Position numbers and translations under genes: made by a program. A stretch of DNA of 64,000 bases. It comes from an uncultured Prevotella sp. Its GTDB lineage: Bacteria; Bacteroidota; Bacteroidia; Bacteroidales; Bacteroidaceae. Of the stretch, positions 24,718-34,099 are shown piece by piece (positions within the stretch are counted from its first letter, which is position 1; each line of letters starts with the position of its first letter). The DNA lies in contig CAKZVT010000029.1 in the NCBI GenBank assembly GCA_937922435.1, positions 1 to 64,000 of the forward strand. The letters are read 5' to 3'. The notes below the pieces were generated by a model that had not been told where the DNA came from, did not search any database, and was given only the letters and a program-made list of their open reading frames with translations.

Positions 24718-24914
24718 CCGTCACAATGTTACAACCGCCAATAACGCGCTGGCGGACAACAAGTTACAGCGTGACAACAAACATCATCCATCTTCACGCA
24801 CTGCCGCATAGGGATGCTTCAATACGCAGGTTGTGACATCAAACTAAATTCACCGTCACAGCGCAACGAGTTGGCATCCAGCAATTTGCGTACTGTTGTG
24901 ACAGTGTGACATCA
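24718..24914. repeat. Cluster of GTGAC/GTCAC motifs
   Basis: CGTCACAATGTTACAA, AAGTTACAGCGTGACAA, TTGTGACATCA (twice), CCGTCACAGCG and TGTGACAGTGTGACATCA are seen within about 200 bp, with an inner CCGCCA / TGGCGG inverted pair near 24736-24755. The stretch reaches the 3' end of the glycosyltransferase gene. The function is unknown. Confidence 0.4.
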
Positions 24915-26090
24915 TTTACGCGCAAAGCCGTACACATTCATTATCGCGTCATAATAAGCGTCGGCGTTGTAACGCTCCATGGCGTTGCGCGCCACGCCTT
25001 CATAATCGAACTCGGCGTTGTACATCCGCCCTATCTTGTCCTCCAGGTCGCCGGCGTTTCCACTCTCGAACGTCATGCCTGTAACGCCCTCGTCAATCAG
25101 TTCGGGTATTCCACCGATGCGCGCACCGAGCACGGGCGTGCCCAGGCACTCGGCCTCGATAACGGACAAAGGGTTGTTCTCGTACCATTCCGACGGAATG
25201 ACGGTGAACCGCGCCCGGCCGACCAGCTCCTTTATGTCGTCCCACTGCCTGAAACCAAGGAACTCGATGTTTCCCTTTAATTCTTCACTCTTCGTTTTTA
25301 ACTCTTCACTTAGCGGCCCTCCACCAATCACTTTCAGCTTGTAGGGCAACCTCGCCGCAGCCTCAATGAGCGTAGCCACGCCCTTCTCATGGCTTAGGCG
25401 GCCTACGTAGCAGTAATAATCGTCCTTCGTGTAGTCGTCCCTGCGGCATTTCTCCACGTCGATGAAGTTGCACATCACCTTCAGTTTGTCCTTACTGAAG
25501 CCGCCCCCGGCCATCTTTTCCGCCATGAAACGGCTCGGACAGACGAACACGTCGGTGCAAGCCTCAAGCCTCTCGCGGCTCCACTTCACCGCTTCCTTGT
25601 AGCCAACCCACGACGCCAGGCGCGACCCCTTCATGCAGCGGTAGGCCATGCACGGCCTCTTGTCGCCGCTGAAACACAGCTCGCACACGTCCTTGCCGCT
25701 GCGCAGGCAGTCGTATCTCGGGCACAACAGCTTGTAGTCATGCAGCGTCCACACCACACGCACGCCCCTTCGGTGCGCGAGTTCGGCAATGACCGGCGAC
25801 AGCTGCGTGTGTATATTGTTCAAGTGTACCACGTCGGGCTTGAACTCATCCATCAGTTTACCGAACTTAGCCCTGACCTCTCTCGACCCGAACGGCCTCG
25901 TCAGCGCCATCAGCCTGCCCATCTCCTGCGGAAAATACTTCCGCCACGGCGTATCAATGTTCTCCGGGTAGTCCATCCCGAACACCGCCACCTCGTGCCC
26001 TTTTGCCTTCAGCAGCTGCTCAAGGTTGAGCATATAAATACAGTCACCGCCCCGGCGGTAATAGAATTTGTTGGAAAGAAGAATCTTCAT
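24912..26090 (-). CDS. Glycosyltransferase family 4 protein
   Basis: A 392-residue GT-B enzyme. The acceptor half starts with a family-typical Gly-rich loop (YYRRGGDCIYMLNL) and contains HLNNIHTQLSP, WTLHDYKLLCPRYDCLR and a Cys-rich patch CELCFSGDKRPC also found in this subfamily. The donor half has YVGRLSHEKGVATLIEAA and IPSEWYENNPLSVIEAECLGTP (E-x7-E). It transfers a sugar from a nucleotide donor to the growing repeat unit. Residues 261-273 (SEELKTKSEELKG) are encoded by a dispersed repeat inserted in frame, between the GGGP strand end and the following NIEFLGF strand. Confidence 0.93.
   Translation of the reverse strand: MKILLSNKFYYRRGGDCIYMLNLEQLLKAKGHEVAVFGMDYPENIDTPWRKYFPQEMGRLMALTRPFGSREVRAKFGKLMDEFKPDVVHLNNIHTQLSPVIAELAHRRGVRVVWTLHDYKLLCPRYDCLRSGKDVCELCFSGDKRPCMAYRCMKGSRLASWVGYKEAVKWSRERLEACTDVFVCPSRFMAEKMAGGGFSKDKLKVMCNFIDVEKCRRDDYTKDDYYCYVGRLSHEKGVATLIEAAARLPYKLKVIGGGPLSEELKTKSEELKGNIEFLGFRQWDDIKELVGRARFTVIPSEWYENNPLSVIEAECLGTPVLGARIGGIPELIDEGVTGMTFESGNAGDLEDKIGRMYNAEFDYEGVARNAMERYNADAYYDAIMNVYGFARK
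25272..25314. repeat. Family B repeat inside a second glycosyltransferase gene
   Basis: On the minus strand AAGTGAAGAGTTAAAAACGA followed by AGAGTGAAGAATTAAAGG, nearly the same text as the intergenic repeat at 61515-61632. It keeps the frame and sits at a surface-loop position just before a core strand. Confidence 0.7.
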
Positions 26091-26222
26091 TGGTCTAAGA
26101 TATTTCGGAAAAACATTGAATAATGTATTATTAATTTATCAAATTTTACACCTAAATTCATTGAGAAAGTTCTTATTCCGCATGTAAACGGATGCTTATG
26201 ACAATAAAAACAAATAATAAAC

Positions 26223-27185
26223 TCATTTATATTTATAATATCTTACACCGCCACAATGCAAGATTTCCGCCTTTATCTTTTTCCATAAAATCTTCATGTA
26301 CAATCTTCTTTTCCGCCTCTTAGGGTCTAATTGTTTGACATCCTCTGATGTTATCATAATATACTTGGCAAAGGTGTCATTGTACACAAGGAAATGATTG
26401 AACTCATTTGTATCAATACAAACAGACATCTTCCGCTTTTGAAAATGAACATATGATATTTCCGTCTTAAAAAAACTATTATCCTTAAGCTTTAATGACA
26501 ATAAGAACAATTTACCATCATTGTACTCGAAAATGTTATGGGCTGCAATATCAAACATTTCTTTTTCATAAAGTGGTACACGATAATCGTCGTGACGATA
26601 ATCAATATCAAAAAAAGTGAAATTATCAAATGTCATTATTTCGCTCTCTTCACAATACCGGCCGAAAGCCTTTTCTTCATCAAAACAATAAGCAAAATCG
26701 GAAGTAAAAGCATCTTTATAAGTAACTAAATGCGTACTTTCATAGCGATAAGCTTTTAGCATCGTCTCATTATTACGCAAGATGCAACAATGGCCACGGG
26801 CACCTATTTTATCATACCTATTAAGAACTTCCTCTGTAAAAAACTTTCTTAAATCGCCCCAAATCAAATCAGTATCACAATATCCCCAAAAATCGAAATC
26901 TTTAATATACTCATAAAATATTTCTCCATAAGCAGGTCTAAAATCACAGAGCTTATATGGCTTTTCCAAAGATATTGGGAAATCATAAAAAGATTGGACA
27001 CGCTCTTTAACCTGTGCGAACGTCGTATATATGACGGTTACATTATTGGGATAATGATATTCATCCTTACAATCTGTGAGTATCACCCAATTGATTGTCG
27101 GATTATGCGCACAACTATTCAACCAGATTCCGAAATAATTGTTGAAATGTCCAAAATACGGGACTATAAAAACTATACTTTTCAT
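26223..27185 (-). CDS. DUF6625-like putative glycosyltransferase
   Basis: A 320-residue protein starting IVFIVPYFGHFNNYFGIWLN, with a D-x-D motif in YCDTDLIWGDL (D104, D106) and the following HCCILRNN segment. This matches the DUF6625 group found in polysaccharide loci, thought to be GT-A type transferases. The sugar is unknown. The gene is clearly AT-rich compared with the window average. A 132 bp AT-rich gap with no obvious promoter separates it from the downstream glycosyltransferase. Confidence 0.75.
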   Translation of the reverse strand: MKSIVFIVPYFGHFNNYFGIWLNSCAHNPTINWVILTDCKDEYHYPNNVTVIYTTFAQVKERVQSFYDFPISLEKPYKLCDFRPAYGEIFYEYIKDFDFWGYCDTDLIWGDLRKFFTEEVLNRYDKIGARGHCCILRNNETMLKAYRYESTHLVTYKDAFTSDFAYCFDEEKAFGRYCEESEIMTFDNFTFFDIDYRHDDYRVPLYEKEMFDIAAHNIFEYNDGKLFLLSLKLKDNSFFKTEISYVHFQKRKMSVCIDTNEFNHFLVYNDTFAKYIMITSEDVKQLDPKRRKRRLYMKILWKKIKAEILHCGGVRYYKYK

Positions 27186-27220
27186 AAATACAGTTCAAGA
27201 ATGAGAAAATTACAAGTTTA

Positions 27221-28117
27221 CTAATGCTTTATCTTTTTCACTATCTTGTTGATTAACTCCATATTTGCTGATGAAAATTTACGTGCAAAAAGACAATCGT
27301 TTTCCGAACTCATCAATTCATCATAATCATAATCATCCGCCCATGTGTATGGCTTGCCACGCTTCCAGTCAATATACCTTAAACTCGAATGATATTCATT
27401 TTGAAAGTCATAAATATTCTTGCGGAATGGCGAGTTCCACAAAATTGTTTGCAAAAATATTTCATCTGGGCAGAACGTATGATTAAACAGGCGCAATACT
27501 TCGTATTTCTTTTCTACAAGGTATCGGCAGAAATCATCCGTTATGCTGACCCAGTTACACCCTTTCTTAAGTTTGTATGGATAATTCCTTCTTATGCCCA
27601 ATATCCGCTGCAAGATTATACTTGACTTTTGTATCAGGCGTACTAATATTTTCTCAAAAATGCTGGAGCATCTGAAATGCCTCTGTAGGACATAATAATA
27701 TCTTGTTTTATCATCCACACCTTTTTTAGATGAAGACGTTTCTTGCTCGAAGCCGACAAACTCTTTGCCCTGCAACTTGTTACAAAACTCATGTATGTAG
27801 TCTTGAGACTTTATTGGCAAGTCTTGCCCTGAAAGCAAATGATAGTAAACATAAGGTCCTTTGCTCCGCGCCGTCTCAAACAACACATATTCAGTTTCCA
27901 CCTGTTTTATACTGCCCCAGCGATTGTCACACTGCCGTGTAAAAAACAAACGACTTTTTGCTGTCTTGACCCCACTAAACGTTTTTATATCCGCACGTGC
28001 GTCAATGGTAATGAAAATATCATTACGCTCATCGTCAATAAGGCTTAGCAGCGTTTGCAACAGACAAGGCTCATTGTGCGCAATAATCAAGTATGCGTGT
28101 TTTGCACTATACAACAT
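27221..28117 (-). CDS. Core-2/I-branching type N-acetylglucosaminyltransferase (GT14)
   Basis: A 298-residue protein with the GT14 pattern: HAYLIIAHNEPCLLQTLL at the start, IDARAD, RWGSIKQVETE, the HLLSGQDLPIKS motif and a late ADDYDYDELMSS stretch. GT14 enzymes transfer GlcNAc or xylose in beta-1,6 linkage and often create branches. It lies in the AT-rich middle of the polysaccharide locus, 35 bp after the DUF6625-like gene's start in reverse order. Confidence 0.85.
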   Translation of the reverse strand: MLYSAKHAYLIIAHNEPCLLQTLLSLIDDERNDIFITIDARADIKTFSGVKTAKSRLFFTRQCDNRWGSIKQVETEYVLFETARSKGPYVYYHLLSGQDLPIKSQDYIHEFCNKLQGKEFVGFEQETSSSKKGVDDKTRYYYVLQRHFRCSSIFEKILVRLIQKSSIILQRILGIRRNYPYKLKKGCNWVSITDDFCRYLVEKKYEVLRLFNHTFCPDEIFLQTILWNSPFRKNIYDFQNEYHSSLRYIDWKRGKPYTWADDYDYDELMSSENDCLFARKFSSANMELINKIVKKIKH

Positions 28118-28136
28118 GACGCTATGTGTGAATATA

Positions 28137-29125
28137 TTATTTTCGGAAATAAAAAGCTAAAGACTTTCCCCAAAGGAGGACATGAGCGAGCATCCTATTT
28201 ATGGCATAGCTATTACTTAAAAGCAACAAACTATATGGTGTTTTATTTAATGGCCGTACTTTCCCTTCTTTCAAGGTATTGACTTTTGATTTTAATAATT
28301 TGAAGTTATATTTATCTCCGACAATACAATAATCAAATAATTTTCTTAAATAAACATCCAACTTCCTTCGCTGTATACAAACAGAAAAGTCCATCTTACC
28401 ACGAAAAAAGCATTCCATAATCTCCAGTATTTTTAAGACCATATCTGTCTTTTCTGTAGAATATGACCTTGACAAAGAGGATTTATCACTAATATCTTGA
28501 TAATACAAAACAGTCTCTTCGTTAAATATAGTTTTTGAATAATACGCAATTTCAACCAAAACGAGCATATCTTCCCCCATATCCAACCCTTCTATAAATG
28601 TTAAATCGTTTTCTGTAAACAAGCATCTTTTCATACATTTTCCCATAATGTAGTTGGAACAAGGTTGCATAAGATATTTTTAATAAATTGTCGGGGCGAC
28701 TCATTGTAGGCATTAGGAATATTTTTTACCACAGACACATCATACCATGCTAAATTAAAACATACAATATCTGCATTAGATGTTTCAATATCTGCTGAAA
28801 TGATTTTTACCGCATCCTTTGCAATGAAATCATCAGCGTCAACCCATAACAGATAATCGCCAGTCGCATTAGCTAAAAGCGTATTCCTTGCAGCCGCCAC
28901 GCCACGGTTTCTGCCATGACTGATAATTTTCGTCTGCTCCCTACGATGCGGAAAATCGCTCAACACAGATTTTAGGACTTCAATACTTCTGTCAGGCGTG
29001 CAATCATCGACAAAGACAAATTCAAGATTGTCAAACGTCTGCCCAAAAAGGCTTTTTGCACAACGCCCTATATATTTCTCCGCCTTATAAACTGGTACCA
29101 AGATTGAGATGTTTACACTATTCAT
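28137..29125 (-). pseudogene. Glycosyltransferase family 2 gene split by a frameshift
   Basis: The first part (29125-28631) encodes a GT2 N-terminus: ISILVPVYKAEKYIGRCAKS, VDDCTPDRS, and the D-x-D-like DYLLWVDADDFIAKDA. It runs into a stop just after TTLWENV. The second part (28670-28137) continues in another frame as GKCMKRCLFTENDLTFIEG then MGEDMLV, exactly what GT2 proteins show after LWGK. One missing base in the short G/A run near 28642 (GGG where GGGG would restore TLW-GKCM) explains it. It is either a true inactivating or phase-variable change or a sequencing error. Intact, the protein would be about 328 residues. Confidence 0.82.
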
Positions 29126-29132
29126 GATTTTC

Positions 29133-30479
29133 TTAACTTAATGTGTTCATAACTACATCATATTTCCTGAACTGGAACAACCTTATCACGCAAAAATAAA
29201 CGCTTATCCATATTGCCATATCCAAAATGCCTGTGGCAAACTCCATAACGGCAAGTGACAGCAAATAGCAAAAACAAATGTTAAAAGGCAAATACTTCCT
29301 ACCGTACCTAAATAATGTAATATACGTCACAATGTACGCCACAAATCCCAACAAGCCCCTCTCTGGCAGTATCTGCATAAAAGAAGACTCTGCCCCAAGT
29401 ATCAAATCATTATTCCCTATTTCCCTCAAAACGGATATAGCCCCCATCCCGTTGCCCAGTAACGGGTTCATTGAAAACATAGCCAAAGCAACTTCAAATT
29501 GCTTTTGACGGCCAGCAACGGTACTTCCGCCAGCCTCAGCCGCTATTTCAGGATTAAACAATGTCATAAAATTTGCAACAATATTCGGAAAATAAATGAA
29601 CACTATTACAAATACCGCCACAAGCGGAATGATGATTTTAGGCTGGAATACCTGGCTCACGCTATAGAAGGCAAATATCAAAATCACAATTCCAACAAGA
29701 GGCGTTTTAGAGTTGGAAGCCAACGCTCCTGCCAATAGGAGTAGAATTATTACATTTATCTTTGTTTTAGTAAGAAGTTGAATTTTATATTTTGATATTG
29801 CCATGAACAAGTATAGCAAAAATACACAAGCTGTTCCAAACGCGATATGTATTCCAAAAGTGGAATAAGCCCTCACCATGCCTAATCTTATTTCCAAGCC
29901 TTCACCAACCGAAGGAGGTACGTAAAAAAGACGTCCACGGGTAGCCTCGTCATGTGGAGAGTTGAAATAGACAAAATCCAGCCAAGGATTGTCTTTCATG
30001 ATTGACTCAAAAAGGCCAAGGCACGTTATAATGATTGCAACGATGAAACCCATCTTTATGTATAAATGCACATCTTCTTTTGTATTAAGGCATTTGAAGA
30101 AAACAAAGATTATTCCAAAATTGGAAATAAAATATTTCAGAGTGGCAACAAGACCTGTACTCAATGGAACTATGGCAAACAAAGAAGACAACAGGAATGA
30201 CACTAATGTTATCCAAAAAGCATTAGTAATAGGAAACCTATCCAGCCTAAGTCTTATCTTGCGCTTCTTTGTCCTATACCTGAAGAAATATATTAGGATT
30301 AAAGTCATGTCGACAGCTATCACAGCCGACAGACCTGGGGAATTGTAACGCACAGCCACTTGTGCGTTCAGCAGCATCCGCGCCATCATCCATACTAAAA
30401 CAGTCTTCTTGAAGTTGTAAAACGCACATATTACAACAACAAGCCATATTGCAATAGCTAAAATTTGTATTAAATACAT
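29133..30479 (-). CDS. O-antigen polymerase/ligase-like membrane protein (Wzy type)
   Basis: A 448-residue protein with about twelve hydrophobic segments and one large periplasmic loop (about 160-205, with YFNSPHDEATRGRLFYVPPS). The stretches SNSKTPLVGI and NPLLGNGMGA, followed by a short ESSFMQILPERGLLGFVAY motif, are characteristic of Wzy_C/O-antigen ligase proteins. It joins lipid-linked repeat units into the polymer at the outer face of the inner membrane. It lies 7 bp before the GT2 gene. Confidence 0.85.
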   Translation of the reverse strand: MYLIQILAIAIWLVVVICAFYNFKKTVLVWMMARMLLNAQVAVRYNSPGLSAVIAVDMTLILIYFFRYRTKKRKIRLRLDRFPITNAFWITLVSFLLSSLFAIVPLSTGLVATLKYFISNFGIIFVFFKCLNTKEDVHLYIKMGFIVAIIITCLGLFESIMKDNPWLDFVYFNSPHDEATRGRLFYVPPSVGEGLEIRLGMVRAYSTFGIHIAFGTACVFLLYLFMAISKYKIQLLTKTKINVIILLLLAGALASNSKTPLVGIVILIFAFYSVSQVFQPKIIIPLVAVFVIVFIYFPNIVANFMTLFNPEIAAEAGGSTVAGRQKQFEVALAMFSMNPLLGNGMGAISVLREIGNNDLILGAESSFMQILPERGLLGFVAYIVTYITLFRYGRKYLPFNICFCYLLSLAVMEFATGILDMAIWISVYFCVIRLFQFRKYDVVMNTLS

Positions 30480-30542
30480 CCAACGAAATTTTAGAGCTTG
30501 TATTTAAGCTACATCCATGAACACAACCTATACCTTAAATTT

Positions 30543-32081
30543 TTATATAAACCTACGAGCAAAAACATTCATTAATTTTCCCCTAAAGAATTGCTTTTCA
30601 CCTTTAGAACAGCCTAATAAATACATAATGAAAATATTACTTATTGTGCAAGCGACACAAACCATTATAAAATTGCCCCATTCTGTTCTAATATAACCAT
30701 CAACAAAATATGGTATTACAGGTGTCAGAACAGAAACTATCAATACTGGATATATAACACCTTTAATATAATCGCTTAAATCCATTTTTATCATTGGAAG
30801 AACAATCCTCAATCTTGCATATTGTGTAAAAAGTTCGACAACAATGTGCACAACAAAAACCCATTCAGGTTCTATATCAAATAATTTAAGAAAGAGGTAA
30901 GCTATCGGCACTATCATCAACAGCAGCGAGCCTTCAACAAATTGGAATTTCTTTAGTTTTCCTGTCGCATGAACAGACATAATAATCGGATTTGCCAATG
31001 TATATAACAATCCAGGAACTAAAACTAACCTCAAAAAGTTTGCCGTATGTTCAGGAACATCTTTTAGCCATATTTTCAATACAAATTCTGCTTCAAACAT
31101 TATTGGCATTGCGATGAACAGCAGGATGAAAAATGAGAACTTTGAACTTAGTTTCAGCAATTTGTGCATGTCCTCCAAATCTCCTTTTGCATAACTTTTT
31201 GTCAATTGAGGGTTTAATGCCATTTGGAAATTGCAACAAAACTGGCTGCAAGCATTTTGTACCTGGACGGCCAAGCCTCTTGCTGCATTAACGGAAGGCC
31301 CGAAAAACATGTTAAGCAATACATTCAAACCTTGAGTGTATCCAATAACAGCAAGGTTCCCATTCATTGTCCAACCTGCAAAAGAAAAAATTTCCTTAAA
31401 TCTTTTCTTGTCATAACAAAGCTTTGTATGAGCTTCTTCAAAATGCTTATTAGAATAAAAACCATAGACAAACCTTACAACGACCTGCACAAGAAACAAC
31501 AACAATGAATACAATATTAGTTTATCAAAATCAGAAACTGCAAGCATAAAAACTGCAAGTAGCTTCAATGTAGCTTCAACAATGGAAATGTATGCAAATG
31601 CAGACATTCTTTCATGACCTATAATCAAAGCATTGTATGGTACACTTATGATATTTATAATTGATGTCAATATTGAAAATTGAAAAACCCAAAATGCAGC
31701 AAATTGCCGGTCTACAGGTATCTGTAACTGGGTTCTCAAAAACCACAACCCTATCGTCTCGCCGATAACCAAGATAAAAACAGCCATGATAAAGTGTATG
31801 GATAAGATATTCCCAAAAGTACTTTTCAAATCTTCCATGTTTCCTGCACCTATGTCATAGGTTATAAAACGCGAGGAAGCTGCGGACAAAGAACTGTTCA
31901 TAAATCCGAGCATCGCTATTATGCCTCCTACTACATCATAAATACCAAAATCTATGACACCAAGTTTCTGCAAGACAATTCTTGAAGTATAAAGATTTAT
32001 AATTAACAGAAACAGCATCCTGACATACAGCAGCATGGTGTTCTTGGCTATGCGCTTGTTATTTGATGAAATGTCGGTCAT
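30543..32081 (-). CDS. Polysaccharide flippase/lipopolysaccharide biosynthesis protein (Wzx type)
   Basis: A 512-residue protein with 12-14 membrane segments of the MATE/MVF flippase type: RIVLQKLGVIDFGIYDVVGG near the N-terminus, then SSRFITYDIGAGN, and NAARGLAVQVQNA. It moves lipid-linked repeat units across the inner membrane. The start is set at MTDISSNNKRIAKNT (32081), because the frame upstream lies in a structured spacer. It is the first biosynthetic gene after the antiterminator. Confidence 0.88.
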   Translation of the reverse strand: MTDISSNNKRIAKNTMLLYVRMLFLLIINLYTSRIVLQKLGVIDFGIYDVVGGIIAMLGFMNSSLSAASSRFITYDIGAGNMEDLKSTFGNILSIHFIMAVFILVIGETIGLWFLRTQLQIPVDRQFAAFWVFQFSILTSIINIISVPYNALIIGHERMSAFAYISIVEATLKLLAVFMLAVSDFDKLILYSLLLFLVQVVVRFVYGFYSNKHFEEAHTKLCYDKKRFKEIFSFAGWTMNGNLAVIGYTQGLNVLLNMFFGPSVNAARGLAVQVQNACSQFCCNFQMALNPQLTKSYAKGDLEDMHKLLKLSSKFSFFILLFIAMPIMFEAEFVLKIWLKDVPEHTANFLRLVLVPGLLYTLANPIIMSVHATGKLKKFQFVEGSLLLMIVPIAYLFLKLFDIEPEWVFVVHIVVELFTQYARLRIVLPMIKMDLSDYIKGVIYPVLIVSVLTPVIPYFVDGYIRTEWGNFIMVCVACTISNIFIMYLLGCSKGEKQFFRGKLMNVFARRFI

Positions 32082-32098
32082 ATAAAAGGATGTGGGGA

Positions 32099-32171
32099 GA
32101 TGACGGCTGCCGATGCCGGCCTTGCCGGATAAACGTTGCAAAACGGCGTGGCGGCAGGAATTGCCGTCATC
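32099..32171 (-). promoter_or_regulatory. Structured spacer between the antiterminator gene and wzx
   Basis: GATGACGGC at 32099-32107 pairs with GCCGTCATC at 32163-32171. Inside lie further GC-rich pairs (TGCC/GGCA and GCCGG/CCGGC types). The hairpin starts 18 bp upstream of the wzx start codon within a 212 bp gap. It may be a terminator, an attenuator or a target of the antiterminator. Confidence 0.4.
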
Positions 32172-32293
32172 GTAGGTTACTGTTCAAAACAAATGGAACA
32201 GGGGATATTATAGAAGGGGGCGAGAGACGTTATAGATGTGTACAAAGGAATGTTATAAAAAGAAACTGGAGCGTTACGGCAAGTGACGGAGTG

Positions 32294-33763
32294 TCATTGA
32301 TGCAGCCATACCGTTCTCAGATACCTGCGCCAAACGGCCAGATGGTTGGTCGTGTTGATTTCCTTGCAGATGTTGACACAAGTATTGATGAGTTCGTCCG
32401 TTCCTTGTTCAATGTCAGAAGACGTTACAGCCATGACATTAAGCTTTTCATCTCCAACCTTGAAATCGGGGATGGCATTCACCTTTGAATCCTTGTCAGT
32501 CAACACTTTATATAATGTCGGGGCGTAGTTATGGAATGAGTCAATCAATTTATTCCGTTGCAACCCACCGCTCACTAATTTCTCGTTGGCATGGTCTCCT
32601 GTAAGAAAATACTCGCCGAGAAAGTCATTCCAGTTTGCGAAAAGAACATGGCTGCCGTACTGCCTCATTACCCCGATATGAGCGTAGTAGGATGTTGTCA
32701 CCTCTGCACTTGCCTGTTTGCTTGGATAATAGACACGCTCTGCAATGTTGACTTTTCTGATGATTTCTGTGAAATTCTCCTGTTCATGCCTCGTTTCTCC
32801 TTTTTCGTCAAAATCATCATAACCTGACGTCGGAGTTAGAAATGGCCGGAGTATGAGTTTTGAATAAGCCTGCCTGACATAACCAGAGAAGTCGCGTTCG
32901 TATCTGGCTAAGTTCAATACCAGTTCGGCTTCCTTTTTCGTCATCCGGGAAAGCATGACACCCAATGTTTCCTCGCCTTGCTTATGAAGTTCCTTACAGA
33001 GTTCAACCAACGAAGCCTTTGCAGCCAACCGTTCTATTATGCCGTAAAGCATTGGAAGCGTCCGTTTGCCGTAACCGCAACCTTGAAGCATTCCTATAAT
33101 AAGGTCTGCAGCCCTTGCTTTCTCCGTTCCTATGGAGAGCCGGTCGTTCTCTGCGTTATGCAGGCGGACTACGTGCAGGTCGTAGACATTGGGATATGAT
33201 ACGGTCAGATGGTTGCCGGGTGTCATTCCATTTATTTGGAACACTATCCCACGTTTACGGCGAAAGCGGCAAACAAACCCCTCACAACCAGCCAACGGCC
33301 CGTCGACCACACGTACTATCTCGTTCGGCTCGTCGTTATCGTTGTGATTATAAGCATAATCCGTGAAAGGCCGTTCCAATACTACAACCTTGTCCGCATA
33401 GTTCTCGTTAAAGTCCATGAACGCCCGCATTTGTGCCTCCGGAATAATGCAGGGCGTGGCCTTATCTTCCGGGGTAATCTTGCGGTTATAGCGAAGGGAT
33501 GTGTTGGGACAACGGTCATTAAGGAAATCGACCAGCGCACTTAGGGTTGCATGAACAAACACATAGCCGTCAAACAAAGGCATCTTTCCTTCTCTGCCGC
33601 CTTGCCTTACATTGACAATGGTATGTGTAGGGCAATAGGCTTCGAGTATATTCTTAGTCTTTTCCTTCTCACGCTCAATAAGAGAGGCAAGCTCGCGTTC
33701 ATGTCCGGGTTGTGTTCGGACGAGATACCAATGGAAGTCTACCTGGTTGAGTTTGTCGGCCAT
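32294..33763 (-). CDS. Extended UpxY-like (NusG/RfaH family) transcription antiterminator
   Basis: The 489-residue protein starts with a NusG N-terminal domain (residues about 11-125): WYLVRTQPGHERELASLIER, EAYCPTHTIV and PLFDGYVFVHA. A KOW region (about 146-176) reads IVRVVDGPLAGCEGFVCRFR. In Bacteroides, UpxY proteins of about 170 residues let polymerase read through their own capsule operon. Here some 290 more residues follow (200-489), with no recognised domain; they are soluble and helical in look. The gene heads the polysaccharide locus behind a leader of about 330 nt, as expected for UpxY. Whether the extra part is a regulator, like UpxZ, or a sensor is unknown. Confidence 0.85.
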   Translation of the reverse strand: MADKLNQVDFHWYLVRTQPGHERELASLIEREKEKTKNILEAYCPTHTIVNVRQGGREGKMPLFDGYVFVHATLSALVDFLNDRCPNTSLRYNRKITPEDKATPCIIPEAQMRAFMDFNENYADKVVVLERPFTDYAYNHNDNDEPNEIVRVVDGPLAGCEGFVCRFRRKRGIVFQINGMTPGNHLTVSYPNVYDLHVVRLHNAENDRLSIGTEKARAADLIIGMLQGCGYGKRTLPMLYGIIERLAAKASLVELCKELHKQGEETLGVMLSRMTKKEAELVLNLARYERDFSGYVRQAYSKLILRPFLTPTSGYDDFDEKGETRHEQENFTEIIRKVNIAERVYYPSKQASAEVTTSYYAHIGVMRQYGSHVLFANWNDFLGEYFLTGDHANEKLVSGGLQRNKLIDSFHNYAPTLYKVLTDKDSKVNAIPDFKVGDEKLNVMAVTSSDIEQGTDELINTCVNICKEINTTNHLAVWRRYLRTVWLHQ

Positions 33764-34095
33764 AAGCTACGTTTGACAAAAAGACATTCCTTATTTTGCC
33801 CTCATGCCAAACGCATGATGGCTATTAAGTACCTCTCCGAATTCGAATCGTCACGCTTCCCTAACTTCCTCATAAAGTCCTTGGGCGTAGTTTACGACAT
33901 TCTTCAGGCTATAACGGCTGCATCCCGGACGAAACTCAGCGGCGATGTCCAGCCGTTGTTATGTGGCGAGATGAACGGAACGTACCCTGTTCCATTAAAC
34001 CATTCTCCATACCACAAATGCTTTGTTTTACGTCAATTTAGTTTTTACACGATGGCGTTATTATTACCGTTGCATAGGTATAAAACGTCCACTTG
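33764..34095 (-). other. Long untranslated leader of the polysaccharide locus
   Basis: Between the promoter and the antiterminator start lie about 330 nt. An inverted pair AACGGCTG (33913-33920) / CAGCCGTT (33950-33957) is visible. All three minus-strand frames contain short protein-like runs (e.g. SLKNVVNYAQGLYEEVREA, ending at 33851) without a common start, so this is either a decayed gene or a conserved structured leader. Confidence 0.45.
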
Positions 34096-34099
34096 TGTG

